From contig CM071590.1 in the NCBI GenBank assembly GCA_036429605.1, positions 4,774,001-4,838,000 on the forward strand: a DNA stretch of 64,000 nt. The letters are read 5' to 3'. Shown piece by piece: positions 34,648 through 47,702 of this stretch (positions are counted from its first letter, which is position 1; each line of letters starts with the position of its first letter). The translations under genes were made by a program, and so were the position numbers. This DNA is from Cladobotryum mycophilum (lineage: Eukaryota > Ascomycota > Sordariomycetes > Hypocreales > Hypocreaceae). The notes below the pieces were generated by a model. The model saw only the letters and a program-made list of their open reading frames with translations. It did no database searches and was not told the DNA's origin.

Positions 34648-35801
34648 TCAAGCCCTAGTGAGAACCCACATGAAGAAAAACTGCACGAGATAGGAGTAAA
34701 AGAAGAGGAACTGCGTCCTCTGGTTACGCTTCGCTCGGGAGTCGGTCTGCATTGGGCCACCGGGTTGGTGTGAGGTCTCGGGGAGAAGGACATATTTCAG
34801 GGATCGCATCTGGTGGCATCATGTTAGTCTGTTTTTGTTGAAGAATCGTGAGGAAATAGGGGTAACATACTAGAAATAGAGAGTTGGCTAGGAAGGTATA
34901 GAGGAAGACTATCCAGCCAACCCAGCCGCCGGTGCCCTTACCACCATTGACGACCTCGGCGACAGCAATAGTAACAATAATTCCCACAAATTTGTACCCT
35001 GAGTATGCGATGAGATCGAGGAGCTGAGACTGGCTAGAGATGCTTAAGAGATAGCATCCAACCTTGAGCGCAACAATCTCCACTATGACCACAACCAAGC
35101 CTATTGTTGCCGTGTAACCGAGAAGCTCTGGCTGGAACTGACCTCTTAAGCCAGCAATCAGAGTGGACAGAAGAATATATGTAACCAGTGCCATGACTAT
35201 ATCACTCTCGTCAGTTTTTGCTCATTCGTGTGCGTATTCTCTTTTGTAGCCCCACTGACCTGGGATGTACATATCGGGGCTGTTGATATCGTCCCGGGGA
35301 GGAAGATAGCGTCCCTCTTGGCCGTTGGAGCCAACAGCCTGCTTGCGAGACCACGGCTTGTGTCTCCAGGGGAAGAGGACGAGGAATAGCTTATTAACGA
35401 CGTAGGAGTTGGTAACATTGAAGTAGTGCTTGAGCGCAGAAACGTTGACAAAGCGACCGACCTTGAAGCATAGTCAGCATCGAGTATCGCGAATACAATG
35501 GAGAGCGTGCTCTTTTCAGAGGTAGCCATTGCGTACATTTTGTTCTACATATTCCTGGCCGTGCTTGAAGGCAGTCTGGCCAAACTGCGCTGCCACCTGA
35601 GCTGTCGGATCATTCATGAACTGGCCATATGAGCCAAAGACGTTTCCAATATTTCCGCCTTGTTGTTGCTGATAGGGGTTTCCTCCATAGCCAAGCGACT
35701 GCGCAGAGCCCGGGGAGGAGGTGGTGATCTCAGCTGCGGCACACTCGACACATGTTGCGGCACCGGGTGGTGCAGAGGGGGGACTGCGCCGCCCGATGCA
35801 T
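34648..35801 (-). CDS. YIF1: Yif1 (Hrf1) family ER-Golgi membrane protein, with two apparent frame breaks
   Basis: Four exons (35537-35801, 35260-35461, 34871-35196, 34648-34809) give 318 residues after two missing bases are allowed for. Yif1 works with Yip1 in COPII vesicle fusion between ER and Golgi. Visible: PPLHHPVPQHVSSVPQLRSPPPP, then GGNIGNVFGSYGQFMNDPTAQ, then NVSALKHYFNVTNSYVVNKLFLVLFPWRHKPW, then at least four hydrophobic helices beginning VMALVTYILLSTLIAGLRG, and the conserved end RSLKYVLLPE plus RTQFLFFYSYLVQFFFMW. The ATG at 35801 reads MHRAAQSP and joins the rest only if a C6 run (35777-35782) has one more base; a second break lies at the C4 run 35712-35715. The 61 bp intron at 34810-34870 restores the conserved C-terminus. 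It shares a promoter with SRP101. Confidence 0.87.
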
Positions 35802-36717
35802 CGCGAAGGACTCGACGAGGGGAAATGGTCGAGGCGAATGTTGGATTCAATCGTGGATTGCGAGGTTGATCAAGTCGAATAGCGTGCTCGGTAAACTATT
35901 GCGAGTTGATATAAGGATCTTGTGCCGCTGCAGCAGGAAGTTTAAAGTAAGGATGAGGAAATGTGGTCGCTTTTGGCCACAAGCTTGCAAAGTACCAACT
36001 AACGTACAGCACCACCATGGACGTTATAATATCATTGGCGCGCGCAGCCCTGGGAGCATGCGCAGGGGCAGCGTCATGCTGTTGGACGGCACTCACTCAC
36101 TAGGTCTAGCTCAGTTCAATTCAGTTCGGCTGCTGCCACGAGCCACAGTTCAAGAAAAGGACAGTTTAGAACCCGCTGTGGCTTAGCGATTAGTTGACGC
36201 CAAAGCCACGTGATTTACAGCACTTTGGTCCCCATAACTGCCATAGTCTCGGGCCCGGAACTAGAGAAGGTTCCATCGCCTGAGGCCAGTCTAGAGCCAA
36301 GCAGTCAGGGGGGCCTGGCACCTGGGAAACACTCAAGCACTAAAGGCTTAGGTGGCACCAGTGGCGTCTCCGGGACTGGAAGCTGAAGGAATCTCTTCAA
36401 GATATCCATTCGCCATCCCAGTCTTCCATTCACTTTCCATTCCAACATCCAACAAGCAGCCTTGGCTTTGCTCTCCTTATAATATTGAGCCATTGGTTAA
36501 TCGTTTTTGGTTCCCTTCCATCTCATCTCGCATTTCTTTCACTATCAGCCACACGTGCGGTAGTGTCTGGCTCTGATACCACGCCACCTTTGTACACACG
36601 GTTGGCTCACCTTGATCAACAACGCAACTTTCGTCCCAGACTTTTTGTCTACCAATCTCCCACTTCTCTACTGCAGTGACTATCATACACCGCTCGCCCT
36701 GCAAGCCATAGAACACA
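35802..36717. other. Divergent promoter region of YIF1 and SRP101
   Basis: About 900 bp between divergent starts. Pyrimidine-rich DNA precedes the SRP101 ATG. No gene features seen; short frames lack protein-like character. Confidence 0.55.
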
Positions 36718-38897
36718 ATGTTGGATACTTTTGAGATCTTGACCACCTCTGGCGTGGTTCTTTGGTCCCGAACTTATGCGCCAGTCAACCCCTCCATCAT
36801 CAACAACTTCATCGCAGACACTTTTATAGAGGAGAAGAAGGGTGGCACTGCGCTTTCAGAGTCGCAATCTGCCGCAACCAACCCAGCATATCGAAGCGAC
36901 CAGCACACTTTGAAATGGACTCTTAGCAAAGAATTGGGCGTAATATTTGTGGTAAGTATCCACCCCTGGCTTTGCGCAGCGCGGCGCAGTCTATCAAACT
37001 TTCTTTAAAGTACTAATCAACATTTTCTAGGTTGTATATCGATCGCTTCTTCATCTTTCTTGGGTAGACAAGCTTGTCGACAATATCAAGACCATCTTCG
37101 TCGGTCTTTACGGTGACCAACTCACGAAGCCACACACCACCCTTGTCGAGTGCCATACTTTCGATGAATATTTCGATCAGCAGCTGCAAGAATTGGACAA
37201 GTCGAGCAATGCCGACCCTACATCTCGCACAGAAGGAGCATCAAAATCGCACGATGACTCCCCTTCGGCACCGAGTCTGACCTACAGAGGGCGCACCATC
37301 AACAATGCTGGATATACCACACAAGATACTACATCGGCTGATTCTACTCCTATTGCGACGCCAAACACGTCTCGCCCCTCTACACCCGGGAGCAACCTAG
37401 TAGTTGCTAAAGCTGGCCCTGTGGCTAAGATGTCAAGGAGAGCTCGAAAGGCTGGGAACAGCTCTGCGCCTGCGTCATCGGGGGATGAGTCCTCAAGGGG
37501 GCAAAAGAAGGGCAAGGCACCCAAAAAGGGCCGTAAATGGGACGCCGAGGGCTTTGCGGACGAGGAAGATGATGACCTGCAACTAGACTACTCCCGGCCC
37601 AACGTGACAAGTGACTCCGAGGCAGAGACGCGTGGACGTTCCAGCGGTATTGACGCAGTCGACGCTTCGACATGGGGCTCGAAGAGCAAGGGCAAATTCA
37701 TTCTCAGGGACCTAGGCGATGAGGTTCAAGAAATCTTGGCATCTGCTGAGGCCCAAAAGGCAGCGGCCGCTTCACGAGCCGAGACCAAGAGTGGCCTCCT
37801 TGGTTCTGGTGTCAACGCCATCAGTGGCCTTTTCCGAAACGTCGTCGGTGGCAAAACGTTGACAAAGGAGGACCTAGACAAGGCTATGAAGGGTATGGAG
37901 GAGCACTTGTTGCAAAAGAACGTGGCCCGAGAGGCTGCCATACGGTTATGCGAGGGTGTTGAAAAGGAGTTGATTGGTGTCAAGACGGGAAGCTTCGAGA
38001 GTGGGTGCCTATACCATCTTTTGCCCGTAGTACGCTTTACTAACCTTATTTCAAAGGCATCAACACAAAAATCCATTCGGCAATGGAATCATCTCTCACC
38101 AAGATGTTGACTCCCACGTCATCCCTCGATCTTCTTCGCGAGATCGACTCCATTACCGCACCACCAGCCACCTCTCTCCGCAAGGCCAGGCCCTACGTCA
38201 TTTCCATCGTCGGAGTCAACGGCGTAGGAAAGTCCACTAACCTGTCCAAAATCTGCTTCTTCCTGTTACAAAACAAGTACAAGGTCCTCATTGCCGCCGG
38301 CGATACCTTCCGATCAGGCGCTGTAGAACAGCTGGCAGTCCATGTGCGCAATCTGAAGGAGTTGACAGCCCGAGAGGGTGGTCAGGTCGAGCTCTACCAG
38401 AAGGGATACGGAAAGGATGCTGCGACCGTGGCCAAGGATGCCGTCACCTTTGCAGCTCAGGAGGATTACGACGTCGTTCTTATTGATACGGCTGGGCGGA
38501 GACATAATGACCAGAGACTCATGTCTTCTCTGGAGAAATTTGCCAAGTTCGCTCAGCCTGACAAGATTCTCATGGTTGGAGAGGTACGTTTTTAGCCAAT
38601 ATCCCCTTCACCTGCTTCGTAGGTATCAATTCACTAATGGCGTTGCTATAGGCTCTTGTTGGAACCGACTCGGTCGCCCAGGCCCGCAACTTCAACGCTG
38701 CCTTTGGTGCTGAGCGGGCTCTCGACGGCTTCATCATCTCCAAGTGCGATACTGTGGGTGATATGGTTGGCACTCTTGTCAGCTTGGTCCACGCGACCAA
38801 TGTCCCGGTAGTATTCGTCGGTGTAGGTCAGCATTACTCTGACCTTCGAAACTTTTCAGTCAAGTGGGCGGTGGAAAAGCTCCTGAGCAGCAACTAA
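36718..38897 (+). CDS. SRP101: Signal recognition particle receptor alpha subunit
   Basis: Four exons (36718-36951, 37031-38000, 38057-38583, 38652-38897) give 658 residues with consistent phases. SRP-receptor alpha anchors SRP-ribosome complexes at the ER through its beta subunit. The N-terminal SRX domain (MLDTFEILTTSGVVLWSRTY to the VYRSLLHLSWVDKLVD segment) binds SRP-beta. A long charged linker with Lys/Arg clusters contacts the ribosome or RNA in homologues. The NG domain follows: N helices (GLFRNVVGGKTLTKEDL), G1 P-loop GVNGVGKSTN, G2 region DTFRSGAVEQL, G3 DTAGRRHND, G4-type SKCDTVGD and the closing GVGQHYSDLRNF. All GTPase motifs are intact. The promoter is shared with YIF1. Confidence 0.95.
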
Positions 38898-39764
38898 AAT
38901 CCTTATCATAATTAATATTGGTTGAGTAGTGTAATTGGATATGACAGGTCATGACTTGGCACGATGAGATACGACAACTACAATGCAGGTTCCATCGTTT
39001 GAAGAATAATTAATTCACAATGCAAGAAGAATATAAAAAAAGACCAGGAAATCCTGAAAACAGTTTGGATCATTTACGTATTGCATGCTATGGTTAAACC
39101 TCCCATCCTATGTGCCCGTCATTTCCATCCACCCCCTTTTGTGGTTCCACCTGATTTGGACTGAGTCCACCTCATCATCAACCTACATCATGCTAAAAAA
39201 AAAATTATAAAATAAACAGAGGAAACAAAGTGAAAGAGCAATATGCCCAACATGGAGTATGTCTCAATGTTCGAAGAATAAGAATAAGAAGAAGTGAACG
39301 AAGAAAGAATAAGTGTGTAAAAAAGGGATGGAGATAATATTTAACAAACTAGTTCACCAAATACAGGTGAGCACAAGTGTGCATGCAAGAATAGGTACCA
39401 ATCTGAGAAGGCCTGTCTGAAAAAGAAGAAGAATATGTAGGTAATTAAGAGGCCATCTTGGATGAGAAGAACGAGGCGAATCAAAACCAAAAAATCCAAA
39501 CGGGTATCTTTTCTAGGCAAGTTTCGCAGTCTGGGGGAAGATAAAGAACCTCAAATGCATATAAAAACTCGGTCGAAAAAAAAACAGAACAACGCAATCC
39601 TCTCTTTTCTTTTCAAAAGCAAGAAATCGAGCAAACAAACAAAAGCATAAACCATTGACAAAGGAAACTTGGTGATATTAATTAGGGGCGGGAAGGCCAA
39701 TATCACAACCCAATCTTTTCCCCCTCTTGACTTCCCTCCTCATTTCGTAGCCAAAAAAATCTCT
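38898..39764. other. Intergenic between convergent genes
   Basis: About 870 bp, A-rich on the given strand with several A tracts. It receives the 3' ends of SRP101 and the coiled-coil gene. No gene seen. Confidence 0.6.
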
Positions 39765-42700
39765 TTAATCCTCCTCGAAGAAGTCATGATCATCAAAATC
39801 CCCTGGTTGGGCATCTGAATCGTATACACTCTGGTGCATCATTGGCGGTGTCATAGGCTCTTCCATGAGATCTGGTCGGCGGAGTGGTGTTTCTGAAGCA
39901 GACATCTTATCAGATCGACGAGAGGAATTAGACTCCCGTCTTATCCGGTTTTCAATGGTACTTTGGTTGGTGTAACGCCTGCCAGTGCTGGAGAAAGCTG
40001 TAGGCTGAGGACGATTGTCCACGTTAGAGTTCTGTCGAAGGCCTGAGGCGGGAGGCGTTAGAAGACCACTGAGCACGCTGGGTTGCTGTACAGAATTGTT
40101 CCTGCTCTTAGAGGGAGTCGCACTGCTTCCGACAGCGGGCGCGCTCAGCACGCCCGTAAGGCCACGGAAAGAAGATGTGCTTCCCTTTCGCCAGTTACCC
40201 CAAGCTGCGGCAATAGGTCCAACAGCCTGAGCAACTCGTGGGGTCGCAGCTTGAATAGTTTGAGCGATGTTAGGCAGGCTGATGGCCGACCCTCCATGCA
40301 TAGCTCTCTCACGCTCCTGCTCTTCCATTTGCAGGTTTGCTTTGAGTCTAATCGCAGCATCCTTGACACTAACACGATCGAAGCTTTCTTCGGAAAGCGC
40401 CAAGATGACATCTTGAAGATCACTATGTCTCACTGCAAGAAGCTCGCGGAGCCAGCTAATCTCGTCATCACGCTTAGAGATCTTAGAAGCAGCATCGGGG
40501 TCGAGATCGGCAACAGTTTGCTCAAGCTCTTCAATACGCTGCTCGCGAGCCTGAAGTTGCTCTTGAAGAACCATGATAGATTCCCGGAGGGCTTGAGGCG
40601 AAATCTTCTCTGGCAGTACGGGGATTGCCTTGGCAATAGTAACCGCTCCGGACTCAACACCTGCTGACTTGGCTGCTTGAGCTGCAGCGGCAGCTGCCTG
40701 CTTGGTAATTTCCAACTTGTCTTCAAGATGCAGAATGCGATCCTGGAGATGCTCAGTCTTGGACGTAGACAGGCTAAGGCGTTCAAGCAGATGCTGCTCT
40801 GTCCTCTGGCCATCCTCAATTGCATTGCTGATCTGGCGTTCATATCGGGTTTGCATGTCCTCAAGCTCATTGCGGTGCTTGCGCTTAAGCTCTTCCAGTT
40901 CAGTAAGCTTGCTGTTATGGGCATCCTCAAGCAGCATTTCATTTTGAGCCTTGGCGGTGTCAACTCCAAGCTTCAGGCTGTCAAGTTCAGTGCGCAACTT
41001 GGAGTTTTGCTCTTCAAGCTCCTCTCGCACAACATTGACTTGGTTATTAGCGGCATCAACTTCAGTCTGCAGAGCCATGCGAGTCCTCTTGACCTCACTA
41101 ACCCCGGATTCTCGAGCCTCTTCAAATTCACGCTGGTACCGTGAAGAGTTGTGCTGAAGCTTGGCGTTCTGGGTACGCAGTTCAATCAATATATCCTCCA
41201 AACGCTTACACTCGTTGATAGCACGCATGCCAGCTCGTTCGTTCTCTTGTAGACGCTCCATCTCCACCTCGAGTCGCTCTCTGGTCTTGGCCTCAGCTTG
41301 GAGTCTAGCTTCCAAAACTTCCTGTCTGGCCAGCAGGGCTTGATCTCTCTTAATGTGTCGAGCATTCTCTTCTGCGACCTCGCGGGCAGCATTGCCCATG
41401 TCATCTTGCAGAGTCAGGAATTTAGCGCGCCAAGACTCACGAAGGCGTTCATTTTCTTCAAGCTGTGAGACAACATTGTCAAGCGACTTCTGCAAGCGCT
41501 TGTTCTCGTTGATGGTATGTCCGAGTTCGCCACCATGACGACGAGCAGCTTCGTCAGCTCGTTCAGCCTCCGCACGCCAATGGTTGTTGTCCTGGCGAAC
41601 GGTTCGTAGATCAGCTTCCAGAACATTGACCCTGTTGGTCATCTCGGACTGAGTCTGAGTCCAGTTGGTGCGTGCGGCTTCAAGAGTAGCCATCTTCATG
41701 GCTGTCATGCCAGAGGACTGCTCCAAAGTCTTGAGGCGGTGATCTCTCTCTTCAACGACTTCACGTAGACGAGTTTCTTCCTCAGAGGAAATCCGTAGCA
41801 AGCGTTGGACCTCAGACAATCGGTCTTCGGCAGCACGACGGGTCTTGACTTCCTCCTCAGTCTGGTCTTCTTGATGTCTCAGGCGGTGCTCAAGATCAGC
41901 CACGCGCTGATCAAAGACACTGCGGTTGATGATCTCAGCCTCAACACGAGTCTCAGCAGCTTGGAGTTTGCGGTGGAGTTCGGCAGCAGCGTCTTCCGCA
42001 GCCCTACGCTCAGTGATTTCTTTCTCCATTCTAGCTTGTTCGAATTGGAGCCGTTGTTCGAGATCCGTAGCCTTGGCCTGGAACTCCACTGCCTTAGCAG
42101 CCAACTCGTCATCACCACTGATAAATGAGGATTGTTCCAGAGCCTTTGATGTCTGTTCCTGTGCCACTGACTTGGCTACCAGCTGTTCCTTGATTGCGAC
42201 AAGCGTTCTCAGGACGGCAGACTCTTCAGCTGCAGATTCTGTTGTGGAAGTCATTTGCGCAGGTTGGTTGTTGCGCTGTTGGGCAGCTAGAGCTTCCGTA
42301 ACAACAAGACGGATCTGATCAAGCCTACGGTCTCTCTTGGGGCTCATGGAACGACGTAGAGGCGGCTCATCATCCTCGTCATCAGCGTCACTCTCCTGAT
42401 ATTCAGTGGATGCACTGCGCACATCGCGTCTAGATGAAGGAGCACGCTGAGACTTGGTTGCTAGAGAATGATGAATAGAGAACAGTGTCTTTTCGAGAGG
42501 TTCGAGCCTTGAAGCCAAAAGGCCGCCAACAACCTCGTTGACGCGAGCATCGAAAAACTGGGCGCGATTTTGAAGCTTAGAATGCTCATCTTCGGAGAAG
42601 GCACCCTCCCAATCACTCGCGACTTCACTGTCAAGCTCAGCCTCCTCGAAGCCGTTGGGTCGTCGGACAACGCGAAGGTTGATAGGTGGATCAAGGAAGG

Positions 42701-45700
42701 GGTCTTCCAATTCTGTGCTCCGCAAAGGCTTAGCAGCACTAGCAATATTATGATAATCACGGGGAGTGAGGCTCCTTCCAGCTCGGACAAAGTCGCTCGG
42801 GGGTTGAAGATCCTCAGAGAGGGTATCGGTAGCCTCGACGGCGGGATGTGGCCACTTGAATGCTTCCGCGGATTTATTAATACCCATGGAAGGATCGTTT
42901 TCAAGATGCTGCATCACCGCATCAATCTCCTCAAATGTCGGTTCATCGTCAACCTTCACTCGTGGAACATGATCGGACTCAACCTCCCGTTCTTCTGCTC
43001 CCTCTTCTTCCTCTTCCTCTTCTTCCTCTTCTTCCTGTTCTTCCTCTTCCTGTTCCTCTGCCTGCTCTTCCTCCTCTTCCTGCTCTACAGATTCCAGAAT
43101 CTCTTCTTCCTCAGCAATAACAGGAGATGATGACTTGGCAAATCGAGACGAGGACAGGCCTTGGGGTTTGGCAGACGGAGAAGCAAAACGAGACGAACCG
43201 AGACCCTTGGGTGTCAACTTGGGTCGAGCAGAAGCAGGAGTCTCAGTAAGTTCAGGTGTGGAAGCAGCGAGAGGTTCGGCAGGTTCCTTCTCTGCAGGCT
43301 CTGCTGTGTCCGATTGAGAGCTAATGCCGTGAACAAATAAGGGGGTAACGACCGACAAGGAAGATTTGAAACTATCTTCGGCAGGGCGTTTCTCGTTGAG
43401 GCTCTCGGTGTTAGCTGGGGAATCAAATTCGAATGAATTCCATTTCTGTGTAGTCCTCTCAGCAGGCGATGTTTCGGACGGAGCTGCCGTTGTGATTTGT
43501 GTATCTAATTGTTCAGATGTCACAGCAGATGAGAAAGACGTGTCCGCAGGCTGGGCATGATCTTCCGCAGAAGGTCCTTCAACATCACTGCGGGTGTCCT
43601 TGACTGTATCTTCTTCCACACTTTCCAGGGCCTCAGTCTCTGGACGTTCAGCGAAGAGGGGCACATCATCACCTTCAGGGGCGGCGCTCTTGGCTCGTTT
43701 AGCCTTGGACTCTTTGATCGCACCATCGTTGAGTTCCTCATCTTCCTCTGATGCAACGGTTCGTGCAGCTTGGGCTGATGAAGGTCGTGGGATTGAAACC
43801 GCCTTGGTTGGCTTGGAAAGTTCGCTGGTATCGATTTGAATATCTCCAAAGATAGAGTCCGTCCGTCTAGATGCGCCTTTACTGCTCGATCCCACAGGAC
43901 TTGAAGAAACGGCTTGAGTGATAGGTGTAAACGCAGGAGCATCAGGCCGGAATTTCGGTCCAGATGAAGAGAAGTTAAATTCACCCTGCCCGGGGGCAAA
44001 GACGGGCGCATTCGCGCTAATCTTGGAAGGTCCAGATGGCGGGATTGGGTTGAAAGGAGTTGCTCCAGGGAAATCATTAGGAGCAGCAGCAGCAGCATGG
44101 AGAACAGCGGGCTGGAAGCTATTGTTATTCGAGAAGTCGAATCGCCCTGGAGTGAAAGTGCTTGTGGGGTTGAACTTGAACTCTGGAGCATCTACATTCA
44201 ACTTGGAGAAGGACGGCTTGCTTCCATGGCTGGAATGGCGAGCACTGCCACCAGCAGATACAGCATCTTGCCAGGGATTGCTGAGAGTGGACAACGTCTT
44301 TTGATGGAAAGCTGAAAAGTCGGGATTCTGAATGGGCGTGCCAAGATTGCTAGGATTAGTCACAATCTCAAGAGCATCATCGACATGTTGGGTCTCTGGA
44401 ATATTGTTCAAAGGTGCATATTGCTGATGGGCACCATGGTCCATTCCATCGGGAACCTGGTCACGGAAGAAGCCTTGCGACAGAGAATGTCCACGGCTGT
44501 GGGGTCGAGGGTGGTGTAAGACAAGAGGTTTGCTGGGCTCGTTGGCAAAGTGCTCAACGGGCGGGAAGCTGTTGGAGGTTTGGCGCATGTGAGGCGGTAC
44601 AAAGTGAGCTTCGTGGATGGGGTCAACTTGTGCATGGGGATTATAATCTTCGTGCTCCAATTCATGGCGAAGCTGTTCCTCCAGGTGGTACTCGGCATCG
44701 TCAATTTCAGCTTGCAGACTATCGCCATTAGGCATAGTAGGCTCTGGTGTTTTCGACGGGCTCTTGCCAATGTGCTCCTCTTCCTCTTCATCCTCTCGCA
44801 CATCTTGCAGGCGAGGAGAAGCCCGTGCAAGTTGCTGTGGCAAGTATTGCAATGACTGGTGTCGCTGGTGCATGTTAAACGCCGGACTACCGGTCTGCTG
44901 ATAACCTTCAAGCCCGTAAGGCAACTGGGGAGAAAGAACACCACCCATATTCATGAGCGAGGGCGAATCGTGAAGATTCAGGCCCTGCAAACCACCAGGC
45001 TGGCCCGGCCATCCATGAGGTGGGTGCTGGAAAGGCGAATGAGTCGCCGGGAATGAGATGGATGAGCGAGTATTGAATTTTCCGGGGACAGAAGCAAAAG
45101 GGACTGGAGAGGCTCCATTTGGTAATGCCGGGCTCTGTGCAGCGGAAAGCCCGCCGGGGAGGAATTGCGCAGGGAATGGGAATGCCGCGATCGCATGATT
45201 GCTAGATGCTGACGATGTTGGCAGTGGAGGAGAGAAGGGAAGAGGAGGATATTGTGCCGAGGGCTGCCGGGATGGCTGCGACGAAATTGAAGGTGCTGGC
45301 TCTGGCTCATCACTGACAAACGAAACCCCGAGAGCACGCAGCTTAGCCTCCTGCAACTCGTTGACGTAGTTTTTCCAGGCTGTAGTTTAGTATTAGTTGA
45401 AAGTTCTTCGCGATTCTGTGCAGGAATACTCACCATTCAGGTCTGGTAGGACGACTGTGTATTTACCAGTCGCACGTTCTTGGCCCAGATCTTCAGCACT
45501 CGGCCAAGGAACCCTGCTATGCGACTCGCCAGATTCTACTGATGGATAATCCTCGACCAGCAAGTCAAACCCGTCAGTGTTGTAACCCATGTCTCTCCAT
45601 GACGCAAACATTTTATCAACTGCCTCCTGGCCAAGGGGTATTTGAGCTTGACCGGGCCGCCCACGATCCTCATCGCGAGGGATCAAGATCATGATATTCT

Positions 45701-46856
45701 TGCCTTTCCATGGTACCTTCTTCTTAATCCGAGGAGTGATGGGCGGATCCTTGGGCAAAGGCTTGTCTGTGATCTTCTTCATGGGGGTAGCAGGCAGCTT
45801 GACCTTTCCATTGGTCATTCCCGGTATCCTCTTTGGGGAGGTCTCGATAGGTGAGCAGTCACTTGGACTTAGGGATTTGGGCATATCTGCAAGGAAGTCG
45901 TCCATGGCTAAATCTGCGTCTTTGACGGCCATTTTTTCAAGTATGTCGACTTGGAATGTAATGAGGTCACCCGGTTTCAAGGTATCAACACTCGACTTGG
46001 GACGATGTTGCAGAGTCTCCAGCCGAGATCGAGATCGCAATCGTGATGATGATGACGACGATGACCGAGACTCGGATGTGGCTTTCGCAGGGGTTTCGGT
46101 GTGCGATGGTCCTGGTCGTGGAACCAACCGCTCTCTGAACCGCTCAACGAATTCTCGCTACTGCTTCCTTCACTGAGCCAATGTCGGGGCTCTGTGTTTT
46201 CGGCGGCCGCTGTATGGTTGCGGATCCAGCCCTCGGTCAGTCCTCGTGGTTGACGCCTAACTCTGTTGGCGAGGACAGCAGCGGCAGCACTGACTGTTGA
46301 CTGCGGCTCAGGCTGCGGCTCCGGTTGGGGCTGTTGCCGTTGACGGAAAACGGGTGGCGGACGAAGAAACGGTGTGGCAATATCCAACTGGTGGACTTGA
46401 AAGTCGTCGGATCCTTCACTGCTGAAGCTCTGCCGACGAAGATTGGCGTCACTGCGTGGGTAGGGAGATCCCCAGCTAGCAGTACCAAACTGATCGTCTG
46501 AGCCCACGTTATCGTCACCGAGATCAGATGGCGGCGCCCTCAAGATAGCCGAAGCCCGTTCGGGTAACTTGGGAGCTGGAAGCGGGGGAGAGTCGGAGAC
46601 GACTCGATGTCGTCGTCGTCTTCACCGTCCGCAGTCGACGTCGTCGATAGGGTGGGAGATGGCGGAGACAGCGATCCAGATTCGAGGTCTCCGTCCTGTG
46701 CAAGTGATGCAGCAGGAGGAAGGGGAACCGTCGACGACGTTAGAGGCGACGTCTTAGCGAAGATCTATTTTCACGGAAATAAAGAAGGGGGAAAAGTCAG
46801 TCAAACAATAATACATTTAGAAAATCATGGCAGTCTTTTTTGCATCTGCACGCCAT
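39765..46856 (-). CDS. Very large coiled-coil protein, unrecognised function
   Basis: Three exons (46815-46856, 45434-46764, 39765-45379) give about 2,330 residues once two single-base breaks (46090-46093 and 46584-46588) are allowed for; with them every phase agrees. The first exon (MACRCKKD...) is the least certain part. The N-terminal 1,000 residues are Pro/Ser-rich and disordered. They include a segment EKMAVKDADLAMDDFLADMP and a conserved-looking WKNYVNELQEAKLRALG. A Glu-rich tract (encoded at about 42990-43090) precedes a long coiled coil of about 700 residues (encoded at about 40350-42460), rich in Leu/Glu/Arg heptads. A basic Ser-rich tail ends in DFDDHDFFEED. Similar fungal proteins are often labelled myosin-heavy-chain-like, but there is no motor domain. 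A structural or cytoskeletal scaffold role is inferred. Confidence 0.75.
42985..43095 (-). repeat. Glu-encoding trinucleotide-rich tract in the coiled-coil gene
   Basis: GAG/GAA/CAG codon runs encode about 30 consecutive mostly acidic residues. The tract is coding, with frame preserved on both sides, and is a likely site of length variation. Confidence 0.7.
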
Positions 46857-47680
46857 AGCATAGAGGAGAATGAATTATGCCAGAGTGGAAGCTCACCAGG
46901 CGAGATCAGTGCAGACGAAGTACGTGTCGCCTGCAGCTGAGTCTCTTTTTTTTTTTTTTATTCCGCCTCGAGTCCGGCCGTCCGTCTGTCTCTTTTTTCT
47001 CTTACTTGTCCGACTCTTGACTGCCAAGGACAAAAAGCGGGTGACCGTTGGGGGGGTAAGGAGTTGAAGAAACTACGCGACGCGTTGTCGAACCGCCAAT
47101 TAAGAAAGAATTAAGAAAAAGGGGCGGTGGAATGAAGACAAAAAGAGGTTCGCGGGCGTGTAAATGGGATGGTGTGGCGTCTTGGGGAGGGAAAAGAAGA
47201 GAAGAAAGGTCAAGACAAAGACAGCATCGCAAATAGAAGAAGCAGAAGCAGAAGCGGCAGCACCAAAGCGAACAGGAACTGAACTGGATTAGGAACTCGA
47301 AGATACAACAAGGACAGGACAGGTGGATTCGACTGGGCACATTGGCGGGAAAGACACCAGTCGCAGGGGCCGAGATGTGTGTCTGTGCCGAAGAGGGATG
47401 TTCGTCGAGTCGAGCCGTGACCTTTTGTTGACCCAGACGGAAGGGATGTGAATGAGTATTAAGGTAAAGTAAAAAAGGTAAAAAAGGTAAAGAAGTAACG
47501 GTTCCATCCATCCATCTCATCTGGACGTTTTCTCTGGACAGGTGTCGTGGCCTGCCAGCCAGCAGCAGCAGCCCCCAGGGAAGCCCAGCAAAGCCCAGCG
47601 CTACAAGGTACCAGTTCCCTTACCAGTGCGCCAGCAACCTTTAGGCCCATCCACCAATCCCAATGGAACCCATTCTCCTC

Positions 47681-47702
47681 CATCCATCCATCCATCCATC
47701 CA
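47681..47702. repeat. (ATCC)n microsatellite
   Basis: Five tandem ATCC units in intergenic DNA. Confidence 0.8.

Noticed and set aside
39462..39650. Lys-rich 62-codon frame between convergent genes
   Set aside because: It arises from A-rich 3' flanking DNA; there is no supporting feature.
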